Positions 46,062-59,896 of a stretch of DNA of 64,000 bases are shown here, one piece after another. Under the pieces are notes generated by a model. It was not told the origin of the DNA, searched no databases, and saw only the letters and a program-made list of their open reading frames with translations. A program made the translations under genes and the position numbers. The number at the start of each line of letters is the position of its first letter. The stretch's first letter is position 1. Source of the stretch: Berberis thunbergii (lineage: Eukaryota > Streptophyta > Magnoliopsida > Ranunculales > Berberidaceae); NCBI GenBank assembly GCA_003290165.1, contig QNQO01000672.1:310001-374000 (forward strand). The letters are read 5' to 3'.

Positions 46062-46744
46062 ATATATATTTATTCTTGTGCCAACTCCAAGATATTGGCA
46101 AGTTCTTATAGAGGACTTGGGGTAAGAACGCATTTTTCTTTTGACAAGATAAAAGGGGTAGAACCCTACCATCGTCTCCCATCGATTTTCTATATTTATT
46201 TATCATTCAATTGTTGAATACTCCAACAACCCTCTCTTCACCGATTGGCTCTCATTCTCAATCAATTTGTTTTTTTTGAAATTTTCTAGAGAGCCATGCC
46301 CACACAGCCATGCCAGCCCAATACCATCCATCATCCTAGAGATTGGACCATCCATCATCCTAGATATTGGGCCATTTCCAACATCTCTAGGATTATGGAT
46401 GGTATTGGGCTGGCCTGACACTCTAGAAAAATTGTATTTTTTTATATTTTAACAACTTTTTGTCTACATCGATTATCTTTTTTCAGTGTTCTAAAAAGCG
46501 CTAGGCGGTGGGAGGGCGGCGAGCATGTGCCTAGTGCCCAAGGGCCTAGGCAGTCTTAGGTTTTGTATTATAACTTTAATAATTTACAAAAGTTAATAAC
46601 GTATCAATTACATCCAATTTAATGCCAATATACATATGCAAAATTTAAAAATATGAAAAATTAACAATCATGAACAAAATTTATTAAAACTCAAATGACT
46701 GAATTTGCGAGCTAAATAATGTACACCATATTTATTGTAGCTGT
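46062..46744. other. Flank between element A and the duplication junction
   Basis: Contains a foldback sequence (46279-46432) and, from about 46485, a block starting ttctaaaaagcgctaggcgg that looks like a dispersed repeat fragment. No gene seen. It is expected to recur after copy 2, beyond the window. Confidence 0.5.
46279..46432. repeat. Inverted repeat / foldback MITE-like hairpin
   Basis: Arms 46313-46341 and 46385-46413 are 29-bp inverted copies with one mismatch (ccagcccaataccatccatc... / ..ggtattgggctgg). Outer imperfect arms extend the pairing to aattttctagaga and ctctagaaaaatt. A 23-bp direct repeat lies inside. No target duplication was found. Confidence 0.75.
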
Positions 46745-48279
46745 CCTCACACTTTCATCATATTTGTGACGATTCGTTCTTCACCTATTTATTGTAGCTG
46801 TCTACTAGCACATATTCTTATAAGGGACCACCTAAATTTTATGTGTCATGCAAAATCTTAAAATTAAAATAGTCGAATTTTCACTCATCATAAAATATTT
46901 TGGAAACTACAATGCAAGGTCGTACCAACAATGGTTCCTCCCGCCACGATCCAAACATTTCTAATATGGTAGTAGTGTACATCTAGATAATCTTAATTTT
47001 GATGAGCTTTGTGACCATGATGGTGATGATGATGAATTAATGTAATGAGGTTGTGTGTGAATAAATGTTGACCAGTTAAGGATCTTAGTTTTACTATAGT
47101 AGACTTCGTCTTTTTTTTTTATGTCAACATGTTGTCACTATTTTTCTAAGAATAAGGTAAAGATATAAAAGGAATTGGACTACAAATGTGATTCGCTAAT
47201 AAGGGAAATAGAATGTAAACGATATTTATCTCTTCCTCCTTTTTGTGTTTGGACAAAATACTTGTGTAATTCTAGTTTATCATGTAAAAGTATATGCACA
47301 TGCACATTAGCCTAAAAGGATGTAACACACTTATAACTGGACTATATGTTGCCCACATAAGTGAAGAAAACATGGTAGTATGATGCTTAGATATAACTCC
47401 TAAGAATAATGAAATGTGCCTCACTTACATTCCAACATTTCTCTCAAGTTGAGTGTTTTGTGCATGCAAGTATAATTCATGGATGAGATGCTTAAATTCC
47501 ATTCAGTGTAATCAGTTTGAACATACTTACTGATCGCTTGTTTCAATGCATATTTCATTTGTGAACAAACATGCTAACAGTAACACATGAGGATAACATC
47601 TGTCATGGGAGAAATCTTCAAACCATCACAAGTTTTCATCGTTATTATTTAAATTGAAGATGAAATAATAACGATGAAAAGGAATAGAACATGAATTGAT
47701 CTAACTAAGAATAAAATGAATTGATCCCAATAATAATACTAGAGAGAAGGAGGCAAAAAAAAAAAAAAAAACCTAAAGTGAGCCCCGGAACATTGACTAG
47801 GCCACTGGAAGTGTCAAAAAGGACATCAGCAAATGATGAAGTTGAGTCATCATAATTAGAAGTAAAAGATGGGGGAAGCAGTTGACTTCCTTTTGCAATG
47901 TACACCACACGCATGCCATGCCTGAATACCAGTAGAATTCATAAGACAAAACATGCTTACCCTGAATAATGTTTTGTGCATAAGAACTAATTCACACATT
48001 GTGACCCAATCATGTGACACCAGGATGCCATTTTGCTCTACCTCTTACTTTATATGACTGGTATATAAACAAAGAGCAAATAGATAAGAGAAAGAAATAA
48101 GATAAATAATATAACAACCAATTGCAGGTTGATCAACTGCAACAGTTGTAATAAGTTTACCAAGTTAGCTGGGTTCAGTGGAAGATAAGCTATAAACTAT
48201 GTGGATCAAAGAAAGATTCTTAACCTTAATTGGGTATGCATCATTTTACAACCTGCATTTGCAAGCTAAATAAGTTAAA

Positions 48280-48655
48280 GCCCTTTTTTTTTTTTTTTTT
48301 AAAAAAAAAATTTGGGTCGTTGAACTTATTTATTTATTTATTAATTTATGTCCGAAGGCTACAATATTTGTTGCCACTTAATATCCTCGTCCCCTCCATC
48401 TCGCATAGAGACTTGCTTTCGCTCCGGTCCATCGCCTTCACCTTGCATGAAGACTCGCTTTTGCTTCACTCCAGTTTAGTCCATCTAAGCAGCTACATTT
48501 AATACCCGAAGGCTTATCAACGGCGGAGCAAATGTGCTCATAATAATCGGGCAAAAACTCACAAAATCCTAACTGATGAGTCTCGAACCCGAGACCTCTC
48601 AGAAGGAGAGTGAATGTCCGACCAACTGAGCTACAATTGGTGGACAAATAATAAT
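48280..48655 (-). mobile_element. tRNA-derived SINE, full length (copy 2)
   Basis: On the minus strand: tRNA-like head with A box TAGCTCAGTTGG and B box GGTTCGAGACT (about 48585-48640), then a ~270-bp body and an A-rich tail (complement of the T run at 48284-48300). The 11-mer AATAAGTTAAA at 48269-48279 and 48656-48666 is a plausible target duplication. Family not identified. Confidence 0.68.
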
Positions 48656-48860
48656 AATAAGTTAAAACTAGCTTCTTCTTTAAGTTAAAGCTAGCTTATT
48701 CTTCTTCTTATTTAAGCCTTGAGATCGATTTAATTTCTACCTGCATTACTATTCCAATGCAGTCAAACTAGCAATTACAAGAAGGGCATGTTAGTGATCA
48801 TAATAATCATATATATAGCGCAATTGAAAATACCTTGATTCATTTAGCCACATCTTTAAC

Positions 48861-48911
<51 letters not shown>
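48861..48911. repeat. (TA)n(GA)n microsatellite
   Basis: Shorter counterpart of 30586-30661. Confidence 0.95.
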
Positions 48912-49237
48912 CATACAACCGTGGGAGAGTCGACGAGGAGATAGATAGTAAAAAGGGAAGAACTTGTACAAGATGAACTACCTTCCAGAGACCAGTAGCG
49001 AGGAGGCTGCGAGTGGAGTGCGTAAGCACTACACAAGCCATGAGCGAAACATGCAACTAGCACTGGTAGAGCGGGGACATACTTGCAAGAAACTAAGAGA
49101 GGTCCAGTAAAAATGCTTCCTGCCTGTACTGTTAGACACTTAGAGAGGTATCCGGCCAATGAAGAAACTCCAACAACACAAGCCAGTATCAACGGAAGAA
49201 AGAGACCCCCACCTTCCTGTAATGGAGCTATAGTAGT

Positions 49238-49393
49238 GACGAAGCAAAGGCTTTTTTCGAATAAGCCAATTCATTTGGGACCCTGCGGATCCATTCTTTT
49301 TCAAATTCAAATATTAGCCCTTTGTTTTTGGGTTTCATGTCGAAAATTCTTTGCAGATCAAGAGATGTCAAAGTGGATTCTTACTTTGCAAAG
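49238..49393 (+). other. Chloroplast-derived insertion (ycf2-like NUPT), copy 2
   Basis: Same 156-bp segment as 30989-31144, with a few substitutions (for example ccctgcgg for ccccgcgg). Confidence 0.7.
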
Positions 49394-49418
49394 ATATATA
49401 TATATATATATATATATA
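49394..49418. repeat. (TA)n microsatellite at the element A insertion site
   Basis: Half the length of the copy-1 run at 31145-31195; abuts the LTR. Confidence 0.95.
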
Positions 49419-50051
49419 TGATACACAAAAACGGTCACGTCCCCGAGAATTACGAGCCCCAGCGTTAGTATCTGGCTCAAGCGGCTCCAAGTCTTCCTAA
49501 TTTAGTCCGTCAGAAGGATCCAAAATCTTACAGCATGCTAGGCCTACATGTCTCACAACTATTCTCAATACCCGTAAGTCCTACTAAGGCAGTAATAACG
49601 AGGATTAGCTTCAGACAGGTAATTACAACAACTATATGCTTCCAACTAGAAAGCAAATACCAGATTACATTTCACGTAGGAAAACTTCCTTCTACGAATT
49701 GCTCTTGGATTGGGAACTATCTCCTGCGTATCTATGAGCACAGGGCTAATAGGAAACTTCCCTCGTATAGCACGATTCCTTATTAGAGAAGGATCTCCAC
49801 GAAGATCTCCTTCCTAAACTACGCCTTCGATGGCATGGTAGAACAAGGACTTCTGCACTATAAATAAGACATGAGGTTGGTAAGCTAAGGTACGCTATAA
49901 ATTCCCTATTTACAACATTACACCTTCATCATATGCTTGTCTAACTTTAGCATCGGAGTGCCATCGACCACCACAACGGTGGTTCATGACTCACGTGTGT
50001 TACTTGTGCAGGTTAGTGGGACTAGGTTAAAGCAAGGAGCGAAAAACGACT
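49419..50051 (+). repeat. 5' LTR of element A (copy 2)
   Basis: 633 bp, the same length as in copy 1, with a handful of substitutions including AAAAACGACT at the end. Confidence 0.82.
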
Positions 50052-50113
50052 CCGTGGGGATGACAAAGTTCCTAACTTTTCACTAGCACTGTCTCCCTTC
50101 AAAACCTAGAGAG

Positions 50114-52183
50114 ATAGTGACCACTAGATCACGCAACAACCGAGAACAAGGGGACACGCCAAACGCTCAAGTTTGCGCTGTACCGCTGCTTTCAGCGGTT
50201 CTGGTCATGCACAGACAACAAACTCACGCCCCCGCACCGATAACAACGATGGCAAACCCCATAATAGATATGTTGTCATCTCAAATACAACAAATTGCCA
50301 AAACGACGAAGGCTCTCACGCGACAAAATCCACCACTTGCTAATGGAGATCAGAGAGCAAGCACATGAGAATTAAGCCCCCGCTAGTTCTCATTGGACTA
50401 AAGGAGGTTTCGCGACTAACGCTAAGCCTGCTGCCAGGGCAGAGAGGCTCGACCCTCAGAACCCGGTCCGCAGAGGGGCACACGATCCAGACGTGTTGTA
50501 CTGTCTCTCTTTCCCACCATTTGTGGACAGGATCATGAATGAGGTCCTTCTGAGGAAGTTCACTCCCTCGAAGCTCGACTTCTATGATGGAACCACTGAC
50601 CCATTCACCTGCATCATTACTAGCAGATAATGGCTCTCAAAGAAGGATCCGAGTCGGTGATGTGCAAAACTTTTTCCACTAGCCTGAAGAAGTTAGCACT
50701 AACGTAATGGCTCTCTAAGAAGGATCCGAGGTCGATTGACTCATTCAAAATGTTGGCAAGGGAGTTTCTGACACGTTTCGTTGGGAATCAACGTTTTCGA
50801 AAAGGCCCACACTAAATAGTATCTGTAAAACATAAGTTTAATGAGACAATCAGAGAGTATGTCACGCGCTTCAACAACGAACTGACTCTTATTGACGGAT
50901 GCAACAACGACACAACCTTGACAGCCTTTATTGCGGGCCTCAAGAAGGGAAAACTCTATGAAGAACTCACCTTGGAGCCCTTTCTGGACATGACGAATTC
51001 CTCAAGAGCGTCGAAAAATACATTACCTTGGAGGAGTTGAAGACTGTAAAGATGGAAACCGAAGGCTAGAATAAGCATCCGCTCCTAAGAACAAGAAAGA
51101 AGAAAAAAAACGCGAGGATGATAAAAGGAGTAAGAGAAAGCGCAGTGACAACAGGTTAGACCATAGTTGGTCCAGGCCAGAAAAAGCCTCCAACTACGTT
51201 GGATCAAGAGCCATGACACCCCTCAACTCTAGCCTGTCAGATGTACTAAACTCCATGAAAAATTGGAAAGATCTAAAGTGGCTCCCAGCGTGGAGACCCC
51301 TCCAAGCGTGAAAATGGCAAGTACTATGCGTACCACAAGAAGTGTGGCTATGAAACCAATGACTGCAAGAGTTTGAGGTATGAAGTTGAGTATTGGATCT
51401 GCAGAGGAAAACTAAAAAAATTCATAAACTTTGAGAAGCGACCATAACGAACTGGGGATCAGAGGGAATTAGTTAAAGAAATAGAGAATGAGACTCCAAG
51501 GATAATCTATGTCCTTCATGGAGTCGAACCGAGTGAAGACTCGTCGTACAAGTCCCGCAAGCAGACTCTACTGGAGATGCAGACACAACCAGCGGACAAG
51601 GACAAACGCATCTGCCACTCAAGGATTTAGAGCCCCATTCCCACCTTAAAATTTACAGCCAAAGACCTCGAAGGTGTCCGAACGCTGCACAACGACGCCC
51701 TAGTCATCTCAGTCTCCATTGCAAGGTGGGAGGTAAAGAGAGCTCTAGTGGACACATGAAGCTCGCTCAACTTCCTGTTCTACAATACGTTCCGCAGTAT
51801 GTACCTTAGGAAGGAAAACCTGACGTCCTTAGATTACTCGTTGATTGGATTCAGCGAGGAGAAATGCTTCCCCATCAAAAAAATAAGGTTAGCAATAGTG
51901 GCAGGAGAGCCGCAGCTAAGAAAGGTCTTGGTTTTGGACTTCATGGTAGTAGACACACCATCAACCTCTAACCTTATCTTGGGAAGACCATGACTCCACC
52001 AGATGGAAGCAGTAGTCTCCACCCTCCACCAGTGCGTTATGTATACTAACTGTTCCGAAGGGTAAAAACATGGAGACCAACTATGGCACGAGGTTGTCAT
52101 TACGCTGCACTGAAGCAAATAGAGTGCTCTCATATCCAATTGAGTTTTATGGAGCAGCCTAAATTAGTGCTAGCTCGAATGAC
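50114..52183 (+). pseudogene. Element A gag and protease, broken (copy 2)
   Basis: As 31891-33960. The gag start codon is mutated to ATA at 50114-50116; a downstream GTG would be the first near-cognate start. The protease piece MYLRKENLTSLDYSLIGFS ... NLILGRP is at 51799-51993, and the same stop sits in the protease active-site motif. Confidence 0.85.
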
Positions 52184-52512
52184 GATGAAAGTACCACAGT
52201 CAAGTCGTAAAGGAGTAATCTGGTTTTCAGCCAAGTGAAACGTAAATGCCAAGGCAAACGGGAACACAAATCCCGACCTTTCGTCCATGTAAAGATAAAC
52301 CCCCTACAATGTTTACTCTTCAGTAACCTCTGTAACCCTAGTGAAGTCCAACAGTCCGCTGAGAACACTAACGATCCGCAAGGGCATTCGAATTCACATC
52401 AGGGCTAGGATCAATCCTTCTCCATCAACAGTTAGTCCTTTTCAATTGTTCATTTCCATTTCCTTAATCAATGTAGAATTTTGGTTCTTAAAGACTTATA
52501 TGAGTTGCAATC

Positions 52513-53114
52513 ATTTCAGACTTATATGATTACTGGAAAGATATAACAACCCACTACAAATGAAGTTGGGGACGCATATGACATCCACCACGTTCCTCGT
52601 TGACAAGCCGCGAAACGTCTTCATAGTATTTTGATCCTCCAGGGTAAGGGGAGTAGTGGAAAACCTTCTTGCAAAGAAACACAAACAATATTTAGGTAAC
52701 CTGCAATCAAGCATAGCAGAGTCAAAAGGCAAAAGCTATACTTACGAAGAGAACTAAACTCTCGTTTGAATTCGCAGGGGCCAATAAGCAATACTTTTGC
52801 CAAGACTTGAAGTCGTCTGTCAAATTCGTGAAACATGTTAGCGAAATCATTTTACATACGACATTACCCTTCAACCGAGGAGAAATCAACATCTTGATTA
52901 CCCGCGGAGCCACGCGAACAACAACCACCTTTGCCCTGATCAAAATGAGAAGGATAATTCTATATCCATTAGGCCCCAACTGAGCTAGAGGAATCTCAAG
53001 GAGGTCCAAGAATTTTCAAATCACATCCAAAACAGGAAAACGCATCCTAGTTTGAAACATCCCATGATGTAAGGAGATGAACCCCGCCGGTGGTGACATA
53101 AGCGTCTGGTCACC
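52513..53114 (-). pseudogene. Element A antisense Transposase_28-like gene, main part (copy 2)
   Basis: Counterpart of 34290-34891 with the same blocks, the same internal stop and the intron at 52668-52745. Joined across element B to 63204-63352. Confidence 0.65.
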
Positions 53115-54378
53115 TGATATTCACATAATTTTTACATAATATACCTAATAATTTATATTTGTTAGTGTTTCAAATAGTGTATTTTAGTTTAATTATTTTA
53201 TTTTTGTATTTTTGTAGGATTTGGAGTTTAAATGACAAAAGTGCATTAGCATGACGAATTTGGAAATTCATAGACAAATTGACGAAGTGGAATGGGGAGA
53301 CACTCAAGCTAAAGATTAATAAAGAGAACCAAGAAAAAAAAATAAAGGAAATTAGTTTTGAATTTTGGTGGAACAAAGGAGTAATATGGATGAACATAGC
53401 CAAATCCACCTCTCTTATTATTAGAACAAAATCTAAACAAACAGGTGGGACCCCTTTGTTTCCTGTGTTTTTTTTGGTTTCCAATTTGTATTTGGTTTCC
53501 AATTATATTTGGTTTCCAATTGGGTTTCCAATAAGGAGTTGTTTCTTTCTACCATAAATACAAAAACACACAACAGGTAGAGAAAGCAGGAAGCAGAGTA
53601 CGCATCACTAATCCACCACGCGTTGCCATGAAGCTCCACATCGCTATTGTTGTCATCACCTTCACCATGTGTCACTAAACTCCACGCATGGCGAAGAGAT
53701 GAACTCCTAGATGTAAGCACTTAATTGGTATTTGATTCGTTTTATGCTTTCACGATGAATAATGGTATTTATGATTTTCACTTTTATTTAATATAAGAGT
53801 TTATGTTATTTTAGTGACAAAGATTTTATCAACTTCTTCGTAGATTATTATTCCGGTGGTTGTTTTTTTCTTCTCCATGTAAGTCTAGTCATGCTTTTCT
53901 TATGTGTGGAATTTTAAAGATCAATTAATTTCGGTAGGTTAATTATATGTGATTGTCCTTTATTATGTTATTGTCTCCGGATATATCGTAAATTTAGGAT
54001 ATCATATATGACCAATCTTTGTGCTTTCTAGAAAAAGTGAAATCTAAAATCCATTTACATTAGAATATATTGGTGCATTAAAGACTATTTTTCCGATTAT
54101 GTTGTTTGGGATGTGAAACACATAATTGAGTTATCATAGGGAATCAATACTAGTTGACGCGTGAAATCTAGGAGGGATTTTTGGAACCTTGTGATTTTTC
54201 TAAGTTTGATTTTTATTAAAATGAATTCAATTTCATATTTTTAAATTGCTAGAATTTCTTAAATTTAGTTTTGCGTAGTTCTTCTTCCTTGACCTTGTTT
54301 TGTAGATCGCTTTTCCTTGTGGGATCGACACCCCAATCTTTACTGCAATTGACCACGTGTATTGTTTGGGCGTAATCA
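53115..54378 (+). repeat. 5' LTR of element B (copy 2)
   Basis: 1264 bp, nearly identical to 34892-36155. Confidence 0.92.
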
Positions 54379-54383
54379 AAATT

Positions 54384-54401
54384 TGGCGCTGTTGCCGGGG
54401 A
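54384..54401 (+). other. Primer binding site, tRNA-Asp
   Basis: Same 18 bases as at 36161-36178. Confidence 0.88.
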
Positions 54402-54551
54402 CAAGCGCATTCTACAAGGGAGGTTTCGGGTATTATCTTTCTTGCTCATTGTTTTATTTTGTTTTATTTTATTTTTAGGTTTTAGGTCCAGTTTATTTTA
54501 TTTTATTTCTTAAACAAAATTGCAAAAAACAAAAAAGGACATTGGGGGAGT

Positions 54552-57500
54552 GTGAGTTGGAATGGAGATCACTTAGGGAGACTAATTAGGGTCCCAAATT
54601 TAGAACACCCACAAATTCACATTGAGACCAAATTAAGTCCTACTTCTAATTCTAACACCATGAGTAATCACAAAGATGACCATGTTCGGTCGCTAAAGGA
54701 CTATCTCCACCCCACGCGCACTGCTACTCCATCATGTATCATGTTTGTACCAAATACACCAAAACTAGATTTTAAGCCGGGTATGATACAATTATTATCC
54801 ACTTTTCATGGCCTAGAGAGTGAGAATCCTTATGTTCACATTAGGGAATTCGAGGAAGTTGTGGCCACTTTCCACAACAAAGTTGAGGCTGTAGACTCAG
54901 TTAGACTAAGGCTTTTTCCTTTTGCCCTTAAGGAAAAAACGAAGAGTTGACTATACTCTTTGTGACCAAGGTTTATAGGTTCGTGGGAGAAGATGACCCA
55001 AGCATTTTTCAATAAAAACTTTCCTCACCACAAAACCAACGGTCTAAAGAGACAGATTTCTACCTTCACCCAAAAGAATAACGAGACATTATATCAAGCA
55101 TGGGAGAGGTTCAAGGATCTCTTGAATACATGTCCACACCATGGGTATGAGAGTTGGTGCTTAATTAGTTATTTTTGTGAGGGGCTCACCAGTAGAGAGC
55201 GTCAGTTCGTTGAGATGATGTGTAATGAAGAGTTTTTGCATAAGGACCTTGGCGAGGCCATTGAGTACCTGAATGACTTGGCTGAAAAAGGCTCATACTT
55301 GGACTGGTCCAAGTGCTACTAAGAGCACGGATAGAACACGCCTAGCTGGAGTCTACCAACTTAGGATGAGGACAACCTTAAAGCCCAATTGGATAGAGTG
55401 ACTAGGGAGTTAGAGGCACTTAAAGCCAAGGATGGTAGGCCCACACATACTGTTGCCAGAGTTGAGCTACAAGACGCTTGTTTTATGGGAGTTGAACACT
55501 TAGCACATGATTGCCCGACCTTGATTGAGATGAGAGGGGTTTATGAGGAACAATGTAACGCCTTAGGGATGTGCAAGAAGCCTTACTTGTCATTCTCTAA
55601 CACTTACAATTTTGGCTGGAGACATCACCCTAACTTAGGCTGGAAGTCCGAAGCAAACCAACCTACACACTCACAGGCACAACCACCTAGGTCATACCCT
55701 GCACCTCCATACAATGCACAATCTAATAGAAGTTCTTTATTAGACACATTACATGCATTTATAGAGGCGCAAGGTAAACTAATCAAAAGTTTGAGGTTGC
55801 ATTGACACAGTTGACAGAAGAGAACAAAGAGATCAAAAGAAGATAACCAAGCGGACATGTTCATTAACAATACAAGAGCGGGGCCAATTTCCGTCACAAC
55901 CTCAAGCAAATCCGAAGGGCCAACTTATGGCACAAACCTCTGCTTTAGACTCTCAGAATGTCAAAAAGGTTAATGCCATCACTACTCGGAGTGGTAAGAT
56001 TTTAGATGGATCAGGCTCGTCCACAACTATAGGCTCCTCTTCAAGTGCAAAGGAGAGCATCCCTGAGGATGAGCCCAACAAGAACATTTCAGTTCAAGTT
56101 CCTTTTCCTCAAGCACTACGACCTACTAGAAAAAATCGGAAATGCATGGTGAGATTCTAGAACACTTGAAACAGGTTAAAATTAAATTACCTTTGCTACA
56201 TGTGAGTAAACAGGTACCAACTTATGCGAGGGTCATCAAGGATTTATGCACTATCAAGAGAAAGCATCATGTCAAGAATACTGCCTTCTTGATAGAACAG
56301 GTAAGTGCGGTGATTGAGTAGAAGACACCACCCAAGTATAAAGATTCAAGGTTTCCTACAGTCACCTGCCAGATTAGGACTCGTGAGTTCGGCCAAGCCT
56401 TGTTGGATTTAGGAGCAAGTGTAAATCTGATGTCATATTCTATTTACTTGCGATTGGGTCTAGGGGAGATTAAACCCACATCCGTGGTACTAAAATTGGG
56501 TGATAAATCGGTTAAGAAGACGAGGAATAATCGAGGATGTTTTGCTGCGGATTGATAAGTTTTATTATCCCGTCGACTTTCTTATTTTAGATACTCATTC
56601 TGCGGTTAATATGGAGTCTACAATTTTAATTATTTTAGGTAGACCTTTCCTTGCCACAGCTAACGCTTTTATCAATTGTAGGAATAGTCTAATGAAGCTG
56701 TCTTTTGGGAACATGACTCTTGAATTCAACATATTCAATATTAGCAAGCAACCACGTGATGATGATGAGTGTCATCATGCCTATATGATAGACACACTGA
56801 TATCAAAGGAGGCGCTTCTGAGCACAGATTCTGAAACCTTAGAGTACCTCTTTTCTATTTCTGATTATGAGAGTTCACTTTATCCTGACAATGCTTTGAT
56901 ATTTCTGTCATTTCAGGGTTAAAGGATAAAGGAGGACGAAAATGGCAACCATGCTTTGAGGAATTGCCAAAGGAAATACAAAAACAACAACCATCCACCG
57001 TGGAAACTCTGAAAGTTGACTTAGCTCCACTAGCTGAGGGACTTAAACATGCATTCCTCGGACCAGGTGATACCTTTTCTGTTATTATTTCTTCCGTGCT
57101 TGATGGCTCACAAGAAGAAGAATTGATTAATATGTTACGTGGGCACAAAACTGCATTAGGTTGGACTATAGCTGATATCAAAGGTATTATCCCCTTAATA
57201 TGTTCCATAGGATTCACTTAGAAGAAGGAGCTAACCACCGTAGAGATCCTCAAAGACGACTTAACCCCACTATGAAAAGGTGGTGAAAAAAGGAGGTCTT
57301 AAAATTGTTAGATGCATGCATCATTTATCCCATCTCTGATAGCAAGTGGGTTAGTCCAACTCAAGTAGTTCCCAAGAAATCTGGAATAACAGTGGTGACT
57401 AATGATGAGGGGGTGTTTGTTCCTACTAAGGTAGTGACAGGGTGGCGCATGCGCATTGATTATAGGAAACTTGATTCTGCCACCCGCAAGGATCACTTCC

Positions 57501-59896
57501 CACTTCCATTCATAGACCAAATCTTAGAGCGAGTTATTCTTTCTATTGCTTTCTAAATGGGTATTCAGGATATCATCAGATTGAGATTGCATTAGAGGAT
57601 CAGGATAAGACTACTTTCACATGTCCTTATTGGTACTTATGCTTTTCGGCGTATGCCATTTGGTTTGTGTAATGCACCGACTACTTTTCAGAGATGCATG
57701 ATGAGTATTTTTAGTGACATGGTTGAAAAATATATGGAGTATTCATGGATGATTTGACTATTTTTTGTGATTCCTTTGATTCATGTTTACTTTACTTGAA
57801 GGCTATTTTAAGTAAATGTGAAGAGAAGGGTCTGGTGTTTACTTGGGAAAAATGTCATTTCATGGTTCCCTATGGAATAGTTCTGGGACACATAGTTTCT
57901 GATAAAGGAATCGAGGTTAAGCAAAAATTGAATTGATTTCTAAATTACCTAAACCTAAAAGTGTCAAGGATGTGAGATCATTTCTAGGGCACGCGGGTTT
58001 TTATAGGAGGTTCATACAAAAATTTTCTGCCATCTCTAGACCATTAAGTAGCCTTCTGTTCAAAGACGCCGTGTTCTAATGGACACAAGAGTGTGAGGAC
58101 CCCTTCCGAACACTCATTGATAGGCTCACCTCAGCCCCCATCATGCAGTTACCGGATTGGAATTTACCATATGAGATAATGTGTGATGCAAATAACTATG
58201 CTATGGGCAGTCTTGGGACAACGAAGAGAAGGGAAGCCCTTTGTTGTTTGCTATGCAAGTCGAACACGTAATGATGCTCAAATGAATTATTCGTCTACTA
58301 AAAAAGAGTTGCTAGCCGTAGTTTTTGCTTTAGATAAATTTTGTGCTTATTTGATTGGTACACCTATCACAGTTTTACTGACCATGCGGCTCTTAAGTTC
58401 CTTCTTTCTAAAAATAATGCTAAGGCAAGATTGATTAGTTGGATTTTACTTCTGTAGGAATTCGATCTAACTATAAAGGATAAGAAGGGGGGGTCAAGAA
58501 TGTTGTGGCGGATCATTTGTCTCGTTTGGAGTTCAATGACTCTGCCAATGGCCCACCCATTCGTGATGAATTCCCTGATGAACACCTATTCGCCGTCACT
58601 CAAGTACCATGGTATGTGCACATTGTTAATTACTTGGTTTCTGGCAAAGTTCCATCATCATGGAGTGCTCAAGATAAGCGCAAATTTCTAGTCAAAGCAA
58701 GCAATTTTTATTGGGTTGATCCTTATCTATATAAGTATTGCCCCGACCGAATCATGAGGCGCTGTATCCCTTAAGGTGAGATTGAAAGTGTCTTACATTT
58801 TTGTCATAGTGCAGCTTGTGGAGGCCATTTTTCTATGAAAAAGATCGCTGTAAAAATTTACAGTCAGGATTATATAGGCCTACATTGTTTAAGGACACTA
58901 ACAATTATTGTCGTTCTTGTTATAGATGCCAGAAGTTAGGTGCACTGTCCCGGAGATACATGATTCCCCTTAACCCCATCCTAATCATTGAGATATTTGA
59001 TTGTTGGGGATTGATTTTAAGGGACCTTTTCCACCTTCTTTTGGATATTTGTATTTTTGCTTGCAGTGGACTATGTGTCCAAATGTGTAGAGGCTGTGGC
59101 ATGCTGGAACAATGAAAACAACACAGTTGTCTGGTTTATCAAAGAACACACTTTATCCCATTTCGGTACACTACGAGCCATTATTAGTGATCAGGGGACT
59201 AATTTCTGTAATCGCTCTTTTGTGGCTTTGATGCGCAGGTATGGAGTTCATCACAAGGTCGCCAATGCCTATCATCCGCAGACAAATGGCCAAGCCGAGC
59301 TGGCAAACTGAGAAGTGAAAAAAATCTTGCAGAAGATGGTGAATCCTGATAGGAAGGATTGGTCCTTGCGCCTTCCTGATGCACTTTGTCCTTACCGTAC
59401 CGCTTATAAGACAATTCTCGGGATGTCTCCGTATCGGCTTATATATGGAAAAACTTTTCATTTACCTGTTGAGTTAGAACATTGCGTTTATTGGGCTGTC
59501 AAAAGTACTAACATTCATCTCAATGATGCAGGTATTTAGCGAAAATTTCAGTTAGCTGAAATTGAGGAGTTGCAGAATGATGCCTATGAAAATTCCCGAA
59601 TATACAAGGCGAAGATGAAAGCAGCTCATGATAAGCAAATTCTGAGGAAACATTTCGAACCCAATCAACGAGTCTATCTCTATGACTCACGACTTCATCT
59701 TTATCCTGGCAAGCTAAGATCGAGATGGACAGACCAATTCATGGTAAAACAAGTTTTTCCCAATGCTTCCATAGAAATTAAAGATCCAAAAGATGGGAGA
59801 GTATTTAGAGTAAATGGGCAACGTTTGAAGAACTTTGTGAAGCGAGTAGAGGTTCCAGAAGAGATCTCTCTGGTTGCCCCTGTCTACTTGATTTGA
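54552..59896 (+). pseudogene. Element B gag-pol, broken (copy 2)
   Basis: Same domains as 36329-41672. Differences: one A fewer in the run near 56130 shifts the frame after the gag tail; the RT piece MDDLTIFCDSFDSCLLYLK through EKCHFMVPYGIVLG (57745-57936) is intact where copy 1 has a small deletion; the integrase Glu is kept but a stop follows it (AELAN then TGA near 59309). The C-terminal region is open to 59896, where copy 1 has a stop. Confidence 0.92.

Larger units (their letters stand above)
28894..46744 (+). repeat. Tandem segmental duplication, copy 1 (about 17.85 kb)
   Basis: From 28894 onward the sequence matches 46745 onward, in the same order and orientation, through to the window end. 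The constant offset is 17851 at first and 18223 after a 427-bp length difference at the SINE. If the unit ends at 46744, the two copies abut directly. Sampled stretches differ by roughly 0.3-2 %, with microsatellite length changes. Copy 1 has lost 427 bp relative to copy 2. Confidence 0.93.
47773..49216 (-). pseudogene. Unidentified gene fragment, two exon-like stretches (copy 2)
   Basis: Counterpart of 29924-30967: exon-like pieces at 48982-49216 and 47773-47921 with the same junctions and the same open frames. The SINE between them is complete here. Identity unknown. Confidence 0.35.
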
